Of a DNA stretch of 64,000 nucleotides, positions 18,544-27,262 are shown piece after piece. Numbering within the stretch: position 1 is the first letter of the stretch; each line of letters opens with the position of its first letter. The DNA lies in assembly GCA_910587155.1 (NCBI GenBank), contig CAJULA010000005.1:1-64000 (forward strand). The letters run 5' to 3'. Below the pieces are notes generated by a model, which was given only the letters and a program-made list of their open reading frames with translations, was not told where the DNA came from and searched no databases. The translations under genes and the position numbers were made by a program. The stretch is from an uncultured Lachnospiraceae bacterium (GTDB lineage: Bacteria; Bacillota; Clostridia; Lachnospirales; Lachnospiraceae).

Positions 18544-19857
18544 ATGATAGAATCATATCGTGGGAAAAAGTACTCAACATATATCCTTGAACTGATACGA
18601 AATAATGGCATTACAAATATTGATGGGGAAAGTATTAATGAAAAGAAATCAAGTGAGGAAGTTCCTGTTAGCTTTCTGATGTTTGATTATTTTGATATTT
18701 TATATTGTAAAGAGTTGCGTGGTGATGAGAAAAAATACCTGAATTATTTATCTATCGAAAATGCATTTGAAGATACAATTCAACATAGCAAGAATTATAA
18801 GGTGTCTTATAAAACGCTTAGTCTGTATTGCAAGTCGAATAATGAATTGTCCAAATCGGATGAGGAGTTTCAAAATATATTTTCAATTATATGCACCGGA
18901 GAAAATTTGTCAACTATTCCCTTTTTAGGATTAATACAAATTAGCTTGTGTAAAGATAATTATATAAGGGAAAACATGGAAGGAATTGAGATAGATAGTT
19001 TTCTGGAGTATTGTGAAAACAGGATTATCGAAATTGTGGAAAAACATATATCTGCTAATGTTAGGATGCAATTATTTCGTAGCTCAACTACGGGGGATTT
19101 TTGCCTTGTACTTAGAACGGACTCTATTAAAGCAATTTATAATGTAGCAATTGCGTTAAATGGTACTCAGCATAAAACGAATGAGTCGGTTAAAATGTTA
19201 ACTTTTACAAATGTAGGAATTGAGTGTAAATACCTGGAAGGAATAGGATATGCAACGTTAGATAAGAATTTTATATCTTCTCATTCCGAAATAGAAATTG
19301 CATTACGCTTTTCAGCGGATGAAGCTTTACGAATGACACTACAGGGTTATCTAAAGAATAAAGGAAGTGGAAAGCTTGAGACAATTAAGGGGTTATTTGG
19401 AAGATATGAATATCTCTTGAATATTGGGTTGGATGAGTTTTCGGATATATACCCCTTTTTATGTGAATTAAAACTTGGAAAACGCTCACTTAAAACAAAA
19501 AAAACAGAATTGGAAAGTATTTTGAGAAAATCAAGCGTTAGGAATATTAATGAGCGAGTGTTGGTGGGATTAGAAATTGGAATTTCGGGAAAAATTGATG
19601 AATCAGGCGATCTTACTGGTATAAAATATGATTCAAAGGAATCAGATGATCAAGAAGAAAAGAAAGAAGTATTTAATAAAAATGAACAACTATTTAAAAG
19701 AATTGAAAAATTAGAAAAAAAGAAAGATATTTTTCAGGAAGAGCATTTCGCATTTCAGGATCTTATTAGAGGAATGAAGGTATTTATAAGGCATTTTCGT
19801 CAGCGGGGATGGACAAGGAGTCCTATATTAATTGGCGAATATTTCATGATGATATGA
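18544..19857 (+). CDS. N-terminal part of a frame-broken large protein, function unknown
   Basis: This open frame of 437 codons starts at ATG 18544, which has AAGAAGGGGG seven bases upstream. I do not recognise it with confidence. Residues of about 120-230 contain LGLIQISLCKD, then a helix, then TGDFCLVLRTDS. This strand-helix-strand pattern recalls palm-type cyclase/GGDEF folds but lacks a clear signature, so it is only a weak hint. The last 60 residues are a charged coiled-coil (EKKEVFNKNEQLFKRIEKLE). The true protein continues into the next frame after residue QRG. The final 15 or so residues encoded here after a GGGG run are likely out-of-frame read-through. The gene is strongly AT-rich. 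Confidence 0.6.
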   Translation: MIESYRGKKYSTYILELIRNNGITNIDGESINEKKSSEEVPVSFLMFDYFDILYCKELRGDEKKYLNYLSIENAFEDTIQHSKNYKVSYKTLSLYCKSNNELSKSDEEFQNIFSIICTGENLSTIPFLGLIQISLCKDNYIRENMEGIEIDSFLEYCENRIIEIVEKHISANVRMQLFRSSTTGDFCLVLRTDSIKAIYNVAIALNGTQHKTNESVKMLTFTNVGIECKYLEGIGYATLDKNFISSHSEIEIALRFSADEALRMTLQGYLKNKGSGKLETIKGLFGRYEYLLNIGLDEFSDIYPFLCELKLGKRSLKTKKTELESILRKSSVRNINERVLVGLEIGISGKIDESGDLTGIKYDSKESDDQEEKKEVFNKNEQLFKRIEKLEKKKDIFQEEHFAFQDLIRGMKVFIRHFRQRGWTRSPILIGEYFMMI

Positions 19858-20231
19858 ACATTCTTTGCGGATGCATTGAACAGATGCTTGAGTATTATAA
19901 AGATTGGGTGAAAAAAGAGAATATAGGTAAACTTACAAAAAAGTGGTATCGAGGTACTGTTTTAGGTGATTGGAGAAAGAACTTACAAGCAATCAATCGA
20001 TACACAACATTGGTTCAGAATGTAAACTATCAGACTTATCAAGCGCCTATTTATGAAATTCAGACACAGATAGATACGGAAAAGGCTATGGTGGCTTATA
20101 GAGAGGCTATGAGGTTATATATTACAGGCGGTATTCAGGAATTGTCCGATAGAGATGATATGGAGATGGTGTTTTCCTATTATATATCCGGATTTGTCAA
20201 AAGATACAGTAGAAATAGCAGCCCCCTTTAA
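19809..20231 (+). CDS. Middle part of the frame-broken protein
   Basis: This frame of about 140 codons has no ribosome site of its own and overlaps its neighbours at both ends. Its content (CIEQMLEYYKDWVKK, WYRGTVLGDWRKN, then AMRLYITGGIQELS) reads like the continuation of the upstream frame, helical and soluble. Entry needs a -1 shift near the GGGG run at about 19806. Exit needs a +1 shift somewhere within 20155-20228, for example in the TATTATATAT tract. The two shifts compensate, so the original was one gene of about 1,200 codons. Confidence 0.55.
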   Translation: MDKESYINWRIFHDDMNILCGCIEQMLEYYKDWVKKENIGKLTKKWYRGTVLGDWRKNLQAINRYTTLVQNVNYQTYQAPIYEIQTQIDTEKAMVAYREAMRLYITGGIQELSDRDDMEMVFSYYISGFVKRYSRNSSPL

Positions 20232-22143
20232 GGTAAGAAGACCTGATGGGGTTATTCCGGCGCGCGAAATTATATGTACTGTTCCGTCTTTTGAATATTT
20301 TGGCAGATTATACGATCTTTTTCCGTGGATTATTCATGAAACATCGCATCATTTGAAGGTCACAGAACGGGGAGAGAGAAACCGCTTTGTAACGCAATAC
20401 ATTTTTTCTTATGTATTTAACATGATAATGAAAGAACCTTTATTTAAGTTGTCAAATTGCGATTTTTATGGAAGTTTTGGTATGGTGGAAAATTATTTGA
20501 CAGCTAGTATGTCAGAGGTTGCACAAGAAGAAATATTTGCACTGAGAGATTTCAAAAAGTTCAATTTTGAGAGGTTAATTTTGGAGATAGATAAGTGGTT
20601 TAAAGGGATATTTCAGCTTGGGGCAGGTTATAATGGTAAAGTTCATAACAGTAAAGAAGAACATTTGAAGAAGGAGATGTTTAATTTTTGGTTGGATGCC
20701 TATAGAAAAGAGGGGATTTTGGATGATAGTAATTTGGACATGATTTTGAGAACCAGAGACGAGGATATAGTAGAAGAAAAAGAACAATTGGCAGAGTTAT
20801 TATTAGACAAATATTATGAGAATTTATGTCAGGAATTGAAAGAAGAGAAAATAAATAAATATAAGGTATGTGTGACGGATTTGTATGATTATGAATGTTT
20901 GGAGGCCAGGTTGGAAGGTTACACAAAAGAGTCAGTTCAAAATAATGCATCGGTTAGAGAATATTGTTATCAGGTTATTATGTTGTATCGGATCATGAAG
21001 GTTGATCTGGAAGGAAAAGAAAAAAAGAATGACAGTAAAAGAATAAAAGAGTATTTAGAAAAAGTATTTGAACATTACAAGAAAAACTATATGGGAGAAG
21101 TCAAAAAAAATAATATGATGACGGATACCGTTGCTATGCATATTATGAGAAGTTTGGGACTTATGAATAATGATTTTGAATTATTCCAAAAAGAGATGGG
21201 TGAAATTGTACGGAATGTTGACAATTCGATAATCATGCAACATAAAGAAATAAGGCAAAAAATTTATTTGGAAGCATACGCGGATATTTTAATGGCAATC
21301 TCACTTCAACTAAGCAGTTTTGGTTATTGCAGGCAAGTATTGCAAACAGTTAGCGATGCTAAAATCACGGACAGAGAGTATGAATATACGGATATAAATT
21401 ATGAATATGCGGATATAAATTATGAGCGGTGGCGTACAATAGCAGCGGTTTTGTTGGATAAGGAAGGTGCGAAGAGCTTTGAAAACGAGAAAAATGGTAA
21501 GAAAATGGTATATGCAAAAACGTTGATTGACAATGGAAAACTATATTGCAGGCACACATTTAAGTGTATTTTAGAAAAACTTTCAAAATTAGATCAAATT
21601 AAGGGAGATGAGAAGATTCAAAAGCTGCTAGAGAAATTTTTATGGAGAATGTATTTGCAGGTAGAAAAATATTTGGAAAGAGGCGATACGGAATCAGAAA
21701 AGAAACTTTTATTGCATATTTTACTTCAGGGAGAAAAAGAGATATGTAGTGAAAAATTAAAGAAGACATGGGAAAAGTATAAGGAAGTGGTTAAATTTTG
21801 TGATGGCGCAAAATATAATTTTTGGCGGATAGATTGCTTCTGCAGGGGTATTGGTAATATCGTGCACGATGAGCATATCACCGTTTCCAAAGATTTGTTT
21901 GATCATATGAAGAGCATATGTAAAAAAGCTGATAGTGGCAGTACACGAGGATGCCTATGGGAAAAAGATTATGATTTTTTGGTAGGACCTAAGCGGGATG
22001 TAGGGGAATTTTATAATTCTCCAGAGCAGGTTCATGTAAAAACACCGGATCAAAAATTAGAAAATACGATTGACTTCATTCAAAATTACTATTATTTCAA
22101 CCGTTTCAGAATAATGAATAAGTCTGTTGATTCATTAATTTAA
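20155..22143 (+). CDS. C-terminal part of the frame-broken protein: HETSH metallopeptidase-like
   Basis: After the second shift the original frame resumes and runs about 650 codons. WIIHETSHHLKV near the start matches the zinc-peptidase HExxH pattern. A third metal ligand cannot be assigned with certainty, but YIFSYVFNM follows in helical context. The remainder is long, charged and helical. A 21-bp tandem duplication at about 21378-21419 encodes YEYTDIN then YEYADIN. The first residues (MIWRWCF) belong to the shifted overlap and are not real. The FRG-domain gene follows after 59 bases and is probably co-transcribed. The role is unknown, and a peptidase plus FRG pair would fit a conflict or stress system. 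Confidence 0.6.
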   Translation: MIWRWCFPIIYPDLSKDTVEIAAPFKVRRPDGVIPAREIICTVPSFEYFGRLYDLFPWIIHETSHHLKVTERGERNRFVTQYIFSYVFNMIMKEPLFKLSNCDFYGSFGMVENYLTASMSEVAQEEIFALRDFKKFNFERLILEIDKWFKGIFQLGAGYNGKVHNSKEEHLKKEMFNFWLDAYRKEGILDDSNLDMILRTRDEDIVEEKEQLAELLLDKYYENLCQELKEEKINKYKVCVTDLYDYECLEARLEGYTKESVQNNASVREYCYQVIMLYRIMKVDLEGKEKKNDSKRIKEYLEKVFEHYKKNYMGEVKKNNMMTDTVAMHIMRSLGLMNNDFELFQKEMGEIVRNVDNSIIMQHKEIRQKIYLEAYADILMAISLQLSSFGYCRQVLQTVSDAKITDREYEYTDINYEYADINYERWRTIAAVLLDKEGAKSFENEKNGKKMVYAKTLIDNGKLYCRHTFKCILEKLSKLDQIKGDEKIQKLLEKFLWRMYLQVEKYLERGDTESEKKLLLHILLQGEKEICSEKLKKTWEKYKEVVKFCDGAKYNFWRIDCFCRGIGNIVHDEHITVSKDLFDHMKSICKKADSGSTRGCLWEKDYDFLVGPKRDVGEFYNSPEQVHVKTPDQKLENTIDFIQNYYYFNRFRIMNKSVDSLI

Positions 22144-22202
22144 TCGATGGGGATAAAAAAGTAAATTGTTTATAGTCGTGACATTTTATTAGAGGAATAA
22201 AA

Positions 22203-23315
22203 ATGGTGACAAGATACGCTGAAAGTTTGGCACAAATATATCAATGCCTTCATGAAATATGTAGTAATATGGGCACGCAGGAAGGTAAAAGGCCATTATT
22301 ATGGTTTCGTGGACATGCGATTGCTTCTTATAATTTAGATCCAAATATTTTTAGAAAAGCAGATTATCAATATAATGAAACAATGACCTACAGTAACAAT
22401 CATTTGAGAGAAAATTATCGTTTTCAAAGTTTTATGGCTAGGAATTTTGATAATATAGATTATAAAATGCCACAATACGTTATAGAGTGGCAAGAGGTGA
22501 TGCAGCATTTTTTTACAAAGACGAGATTGATGGATTGGAGTGAATCGTTGACTGTAGCATTGGAATTTGCGCTCGAGTCCTTTATTACTCCTGTTAAAGA
22601 TCGTGAGATAGCTGAACGTTGTCAAAAGGCGGAACCGATTATTTGGATTTTGCGACCGGATATGTTAAATGAACAGGTGTACAAATCTTTTTTAAAAAAT
22701 AATGAGTTAATTTATAAAGCAATACAGCAGGAACGAGTAACCATTTTGAGAAGCGCGGAAGAGGCTAAGAACTTTGCTGTAGAGATAATGGAAGAACTTC
22801 AAAGAGAAGAGGAAAAGGGTACATATTATGATATAAAAACGGAGAGTGAGCAAAATTTAAATAGGATTATCGGGTTATCAGCTTTGGAGGTTGAGAGGAA
22901 TGCGTATAAGGGGAAAGAGATGGAAGCATTAAGGGGATTTGAAATAAATCCGTTTTTTTATCTATTACTTCGATATTATTCGGATGGAGTACCAGTAGAT
23001 TTAGGGAAGTTACCGCCGTTGGCTGTAATACATCCCTATCATAGTCAAAGAATTAAAATACAAAAAGGGGTATTTACGGTATTTCCCTATTATATTCCAG
23101 ACGAAAAAATGAATAAAGTTAAGGCTTATGTAGGTGAGTATCCTTCTTTTGGAATGGAATATATGGAACAGTGTATTCCTTATTTGCAAAAAATCCGGAT
23201 TGTCAATCCTGAAAGAGTAGCTGAAGAGCTGATGCTGACAGGAGCCAAAAGAGGGAATTTGTATCCGGATATGCAAAACGTATCTTTGGATATAGAGAAT
23301 GTGGTACAATTGTAA
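22203..23315 (+). CDS. FRG-domain protein
   Basis: This 370-residue protein has the FRG domain pattern: LLWFRGHA near residue 35, DPNIFR shortly after, then WQEVMQHFFTKTRLMDWSES and VALEFALES around residues 95-125. FRG (named after its F-R-G motif) is of uncertain function and recurs in phage-linked and conflict-type loci. The C-terminal half returns to an FRG-like end (VIHPYHSQRIKIQKGVFTVF), which resembles the typical Q-x-G-x-F segment of the domain. AGAGGA lies six bases before the ATG. It forms a unit with the frame-broken peptidase-like gene upstream. Confidence 0.8.
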   Translation: MVTRYAESLAQIYQCLHEICSNMGTQEGKRPLLWFRGHAIASYNLDPNIFRKADYQYNETMTYSNNHLRENYRFQSFMARNFDNIDYKMPQYVIEWQEVMQHFFTKTRLMDWSESLTVALEFALESFITPVKDREIAERCQKAEPIIWILRPDMLNEQVYKSFLKNNELIYKAIQQERVTILRSAEEAKNFAVEIMEELQREEEKGTYYDIKTESEQNLNRIIGLSALEVERNAYKGKEMEALRGFEINPFFYLLLRYYSDGVPVDLGKLPPLAVIHPYHSQRIKIQKGVFTVFPYYIPDEKMNKVKAYVGEYPSFGMEYMEQCIPYLQKIRIVNPERVAEELMLTGAKRGNLYPDMQNVSLDIENVVQL

Positions 23316-23414
23316 TTATCATTTAAATTCGAAAGAGGAAAAGCAGTGTAAATTATTGACTTTCTGTTATAATAAAAGCGGGGAGGTTTAAAGCGATTTC
23401 GTAAGCGTAGCGAT

Positions 23415-23550
23415 GTGGAAATTGATTATAAAGCCGAATTAGCAAAAGCCAGGAAGGAAAAATATGCGGATATTGATTGATACAAATGTTCTGGCAGATG
23501 TGTTATTAGGCAGAGAGCATAGAACGTTGCAAATAAAGGGAGGCATGTAG
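23415..23550 (+). pseudogene. Remnant of a toxin-antitoxin pair with PIN-domain (VapC-like) toxin
   Basis: From 23464 a 28-codon frame begins MRILIDTNVLADVLLGRE, the first strand of a PIN-domain RNase toxin with its first catalytic Asp, and then ends abruptly. Just before it, in another frame, VEIDYKAELAKARKEKYA ending at 23480 looks like the tail of an antitoxin. The antitoxin stop overlaps the toxin start as in intact operons. Most of both genes is missing. The toxin fragment ends three bases before the aldolase start. Confidence 0.6.
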
Positions 23551-23552
23551 TA

Positions 23553-25166
23553 ATGCAGGTAAAAATCCAACTATTAGACTGTACGTTGCGCGACGGCGCA
23601 TATATTGTAAACGGTGAATTCGGGACGCCCGCCATCCGGGGGATTATCAGGCGTATGCAGGATGCGAATGTGGAACTTGTGGAATGTGGGTGGCTCAAGG
23701 ATTCCCGGCATAAAGAGGGAACGACTTTTTACCATTTGCCTTCTGATCTGGAGCCGTATCTGTCAGGAAAAAACAGTCATACGACCTATGTGGCCATGAT
23801 CGACTGGGACAGGTATGACCTGGAAAATCTGCCATATTATGATGGAAACTCTGTCGATGCCATCCGGGTGGTGTTCCCCAAAGATCATTTTAAAGAAGGG
23901 ATCGCACTGGCGGATCAGATAAAAGAAAAGGGATATCAGGTGTATCTGCAGGCGGCCAATACGTTGGGCTATAACGAGGAAGAACTGATTGCGCTGGCAC
24001 GGGAAGTTAATGAGGCCCATCCGGTGGCCTTGTCTGTGGTGGATACGTTTGGGGCAATGTATTGGGATGATCTGGATCGTATTATAACGGTTCTGGACAG
24101 GCATCTGTCCCCGGAGATCGGGCTCGGTTTTCATTCTCATAACAACCAGCAGCTTTCGTTTGCGCTCACGATGCAGTTTATAGAAAAACTGACGAAACTG
24201 GGGCGGAACGTAATTGTGGATTCCAGTCTTTGCGGCATGGGACGGGGAGCCGGCAATGCGACGACAGAGCTGGTGGCCAATTATCTGAACAGGAAGTATA
24301 ATGGTAATTATGACCTGGACATTATCATGGATGCCATCGATATGTATATGGGATATTTTACGGAACATTACAGTTGGGGATATTCCATACCGTATTTTAT
24401 TTCCGGAATGTATTGCGCGCATGTAAACAATATTGCCTATCTGCAGAAAAATCATCGTACCAATGCGCGGGCGATGCGGCATGTGATAGGGGCGCTGCCG
24501 GAGGAGGACAGAAAGAAGTACGATTATGATCTGTTGGAACAAAAATATCTGGAGTATCAGAATAAAGTCGTGGACGATGAAATGGTGCTGAAATCCCTGA
24601 AGGAGGAGATCGGTGACCGGGAAGTGTTATTGCTGCTTCCCGGCAAATCGCTGACAGAGCAGGAAGAGGTGATCCGGGGGTATATAGAGAGCAGTAAGCC
24701 TTATATTATCGGCATCAATGCGGTGTTTGGCCAGTATCCGTATGATGCGTTGTTTTTCAGTAATACGGTAAGATACGATTATGCAAAAGAAGTTTATCCA
24801 ACGCTCTTTTATGCCAATCAAAGGATTGTAGCTTCGAACATCAAGACAGAAGCAGAGGAAAATGAGATGGTGGTTAATTTTAATCATCTGATCAAAAGAG
24901 GCTGGGAGCATTTTGACAATTCCGGAATGATGTGTCTGCGATTATTGAACAAGCTGCATATTTGCCGTGTGGCAATGGCCGGTTTTGACGGTTTTGAGGA
25001 TGCCTATTCCGAAAGCTATGCGGATATTTCGCTTCCCCACATTAATCCGGGGAAAAAATGGGAGGAACTCAATGAGGAAATCCGGGATATGTTTCAGGAT
25101 TTTAAAAAGACGACGGCAGACTATATGACAATCCGTTTTATTACGGCAAGTAAATATGATATCTGA
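23553..25166 (+). CDS. HMGL-like (DRE-TIM) aldolase with C-terminal extension
   Basis: This 537-residue cytoplasmic enzyme has an N-terminal DRE-TIM barrel of the HMG-CoA lyase/4-hydroxy-2-oxovalerate aldolase group: LLDCTLRDGAYIVNG carries the R-D metal and base residues. VVDTFGAMY, GFHSHNNQQLS (metal-binding HSH) and SSLCGMGRGAGN follow. Residues about 340-537 are an extra domain not found in the simple aldolases (LLLLPGKSL, then YIIGINAVFG), resembling a small Rossmann-like fold. It lies 12 bases before a thiamine-diphosphate enzyme and in the same block as CDP-glucose genes. I infer carbon-carbon bond chemistry on a keto-acid or keto-sugar for an unusual glycan building block. AGGGAGG precedes the ATG. 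Confidence 0.8.
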   Translation: MQVKIQLLDCTLRDGAYIVNGEFGTPAIRGIIRRMQDANVELVECGWLKDSRHKEGTTFYHLPSDLEPYLSGKNSHTTYVAMIDWDRYDLENLPYYDGNSVDAIRVVFPKDHFKEGIALADQIKEKGYQVYLQAANTLGYNEEELIALAREVNEAHPVALSVVDTFGAMYWDDLDRIITVLDRHLSPEIGLGFHSHNNQQLSFALTMQFIEKLTKLGRNVIVDSSLCGMGRGAGNATTELVANYLNRKYNGNYDLDIIMDAIDMYMGYFTEHYSWGYSIPYFISGMYCAHVNNIAYLQKNHRTNARAMRHVIGALPEEDRKKYDYDLLEQKYLEYQNKVVDDEMVLKSLKEEIGDREVLLLLPGKSLTEQEEVIRGYIESSKPYIIGINAVFGQYPYDALFFSNTVRYDYAKEVYPTLFYANQRIVASNIKTEAEENEMVVNFNHLIKRGWEHFDNSGMMCLRLLNKLHICRVAMAGFDGFEDAYSESYADISLPHINPGKKWEELNEEIRDMFQDFKKTTADYMTIRFITASKYDI

Positions 25167-25178
25167 CAAGGAGCGGTT

Positions 25179-26978
25179 ATGATAAAAGTATCGGATTATA
25201 TTATAAAAAAACTGGAAGAAACCGGAGTGAAGCATATGTTTATGCTGCCGGGCGGCGGCGCCATGCATCTGAACGATTCCCTGGGGAAAAGTGAAAAAAT
25301 ACAATATGTATGCTGCCTGCATGAGCAGGCGTGCGCCATTGCGGCGGAGGCTTATGCGAGGGTAAATAATACCCTTGGTCTATTGATGGTAACGACAGGC
25401 CCTGGCGGCACCAATGCGCTGACCGGTGTGGCAGGAGCCTATCTGGAGTCAACACCGATGTTTGTCGTGTCCGGACAGGTTAAAAGGCTGGATATGATAA
25501 ACGGGCAGGGCATCCGGCAGCAGGGGATGCAGGAACTGGATATCATATCGGTAGTCAGGTCTGTTACCAAATACGCAGAGCTTGTGGATGATCCGCAGAT
25601 GATACGATATCATGTGGAACGTGCGCTGTACGAAGCGACACACGGTAGAAAAGGGCCGGTATGGCTGGACATTCCACTGGATGTGCAGGCGGCGATGGTG
25701 GATGAAACAAAACTGATCGGTTTTACCGCGCCGCAGGAAGTAAAAAACGGCCATCTGGAAAAGCAGGTTATGCAGGTAATAGACTGCCTGAACAAAGCAA
25801 AGCGTCCGGTACTTCTGGCAGGAAATGGAATACGGCTTTCCGGCGGCACCGATGTCTTTGAAAAGCTGGCGGGTGCTTTGCATATTCCTGTCCTCACAAC
25901 GTGGAACGGGATTGATCTGATCGAAGAAGAAAACCCGTTGTATTACGGAAGACCGGGCGGGCTGGGACATCGCTATGCCAATTTCATGCAGCAGAATGCG
26001 GATTTCTTTTTGAGCATCGGTGCAAGACTGAATCTGCTGCAGACAGGTTATAATTTCGATGGTTTTGCCAGAGCCGCGTTTAAAGTCATGGTCGACATCG
26101 ACAGCAATGAACTGCACAAGATCAATGTGCGTCCGGATCTGCCTGTTTGTGCGGATGCCAGGGAGTTTATGGATTGCATGCTTGCCCACCAGGATCAGAT
26201 CATACGCAGGGACAGGAAGGAATGGTTTTCCTATGGCGACCGTCTGAAAGCCAAATACCCCATTGTGAAACCGGAGTACCGGGAACAGAAAGAGCTGGTA
26301 AATACGTACTGTCTGCTGGAGACAATTTCAAACTATATGACAAAAGAGGATATCTATGTATCGGGCAGCTCGGGCAGCTGTATTGATATTTCCATGCAGA
26401 CATTCCGCGTCAAAAAGGGGCAGCGTGTCTTCTGCACCAAGGGCCTGGCATCTATGGGATATGGTCTGCCCTCTGCCATTGGAGCCTGTCTGGCAGGCGG
26501 CGGCAAAAGGACGGTCGGCGTCAATGGGGACGGCGGATTTGTCATGAATATTCAGGAACTGGAAACGATACGGCGCCTGGGTATTCCTGTCAAACTTTTC
26601 GTGCTGAGCAACAGAGGATATGGCGCCATAAAAGCAACCCAGACCAATCTGTTTGCCGGCCATCTGGTAGGCTGCAACGAGGATTCCGGCCTGTCCCTGC
26701 CTTCCATAGCGAAGATTGCAGAGGCTTATGGGTTAAAAACTGTCACTATTTATCATAATGGGGAACTGGACGAGAAGGTACAGGAAGTGCTTGCCTATGA
26801 CGGGCCTGTGATCTGTGAAGTCATGACACCGATCGCCCTGACCGCGCAGCCCAAGCAGGTTTCCTATAAGCGTTCAGACGGCCAGATGGAATCTTTGCCG
26901 CTGGAATATCTCAACCCGCCGATCAGCGACGAGGAGATGGCGGAGAATATGTTGATTGGGCTGTATGAGAGGAAGTAG
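25179..26978 (+). CDS. Thiamine-diphosphate-dependent enzyme, acetolactate-synthase-like
   Basis: This 599-residue protein has the three-domain layout of acetohydroxyacid synthase-type enzymes. The pyrimidine domain has CLHEQACAIAAEAYAR with the catalytic Glu and TTGPGGTNALTG. There is a middle domain at about 200-330. The diphosphate domain carries GDGGFVMNIQELETI, a GDG motif with its NN position here reading MN, then LSNRGYGAI. In polysaccharide clusters such enzymes can transfer a decarboxylated keto-acid fragment to a keto-sugar, as YerE does in yersiniose formation. With the adjacent aldolase and the CDP-glucose genes downstream, that role is my inference. Amino-acid synthesis is less likely here. 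AAGGAG lies six bases before the ATG. Confidence 0.82.
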   Translation: MIKVSDYIIKKLEETGVKHMFMLPGGGAMHLNDSLGKSEKIQYVCCLHEQACAIAAEAYARVNNTLGLLMVTTGPGGTNALTGVAGAYLESTPMFVVSGQVKRLDMINGQGIRQQGMQELDIISVVRSVTKYAELVDDPQMIRYHVERALYEATHGRKGPVWLDIPLDVQAAMVDETKLIGFTAPQEVKNGHLEKQVMQVIDCLNKAKRPVLLAGNGIRLSGGTDVFEKLAGALHIPVLTTWNGIDLIEEENPLYYGRPGGLGHRYANFMQQNADFFLSIGARLNLLQTGYNFDGFARAAFKVMVDIDSNELHKINVRPDLPVCADAREFMDCMLAHQDQIIRRDRKEWFSYGDRLKAKYPIVKPEYREQKELVNTYCLLETISNYMTKEDIYVSGSSGSCIDISMQTFRVKKGQRVFCTKGLASMGYGLPSAIGACLAGGGKRTVGVNGDGGFVMNIQELETIRRLGIPVKLFVLSNRGYGAIKATQTNLFAGHLVGCNEDSGLSLPSIAKIAEAYGLKTVTIYHNGELDEKVQEVLAYDGPVICEVMTPIALTAQPKQVSYKRSDGQMESLPLEYLNPPISDEEMAENMLIGLYERK

Positions 26979-27019
26979 GATATAAGGGAAATGTTAATGG
27001 TTAACACAATCAATGATGC

Positions 27020-27178
27020 TACCGGTCTGGGGACAAAAATGCGCAGGCAGTTATTTCTGTAATTGGTACAGACATGGGATGTTTCCCTACGGATGCCCAT
27101 ATTTCGTCGGGGCAGGGCTTTGTTGCGGTGATAAGGAAACGCAGGAGCGGAAAAACCAGGAAGGGCAACAAGCTTGAT
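27020..27178 (+). pseudogene. IS110-family transposase remnant
   Basis: From about 27035 the sequence reads NAQAVISVIGTDMGCFPTDA in one frame. It then needs a shift to read AGLCCGDKETQERKN, and returns to the first frame for RRSGKTRKGNK. That order matches the C-terminal Transposase_20 domain of IS110-type elements. At least two indels and missing ends make it inactive. It separates the keto-sugar gene pair from the PAP2 fusion gene. Confidence 0.65.
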
Positions 27179-27262
27179 CGTTAATTTAGAAGCAAAATTT
27201 TGTTTCATAGTAGATTGTCTGTTAATGGAAAGAAATAAAAACAGAAGGAGCCAACAAAATTC

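Noticed and set aside
23356..23373. TTGACT and TATAAT close together before the toxin-antitoxin scrap
   Set aside because: The spacing is only six bases, so they cannot be the -35 and -10 of one promoter.
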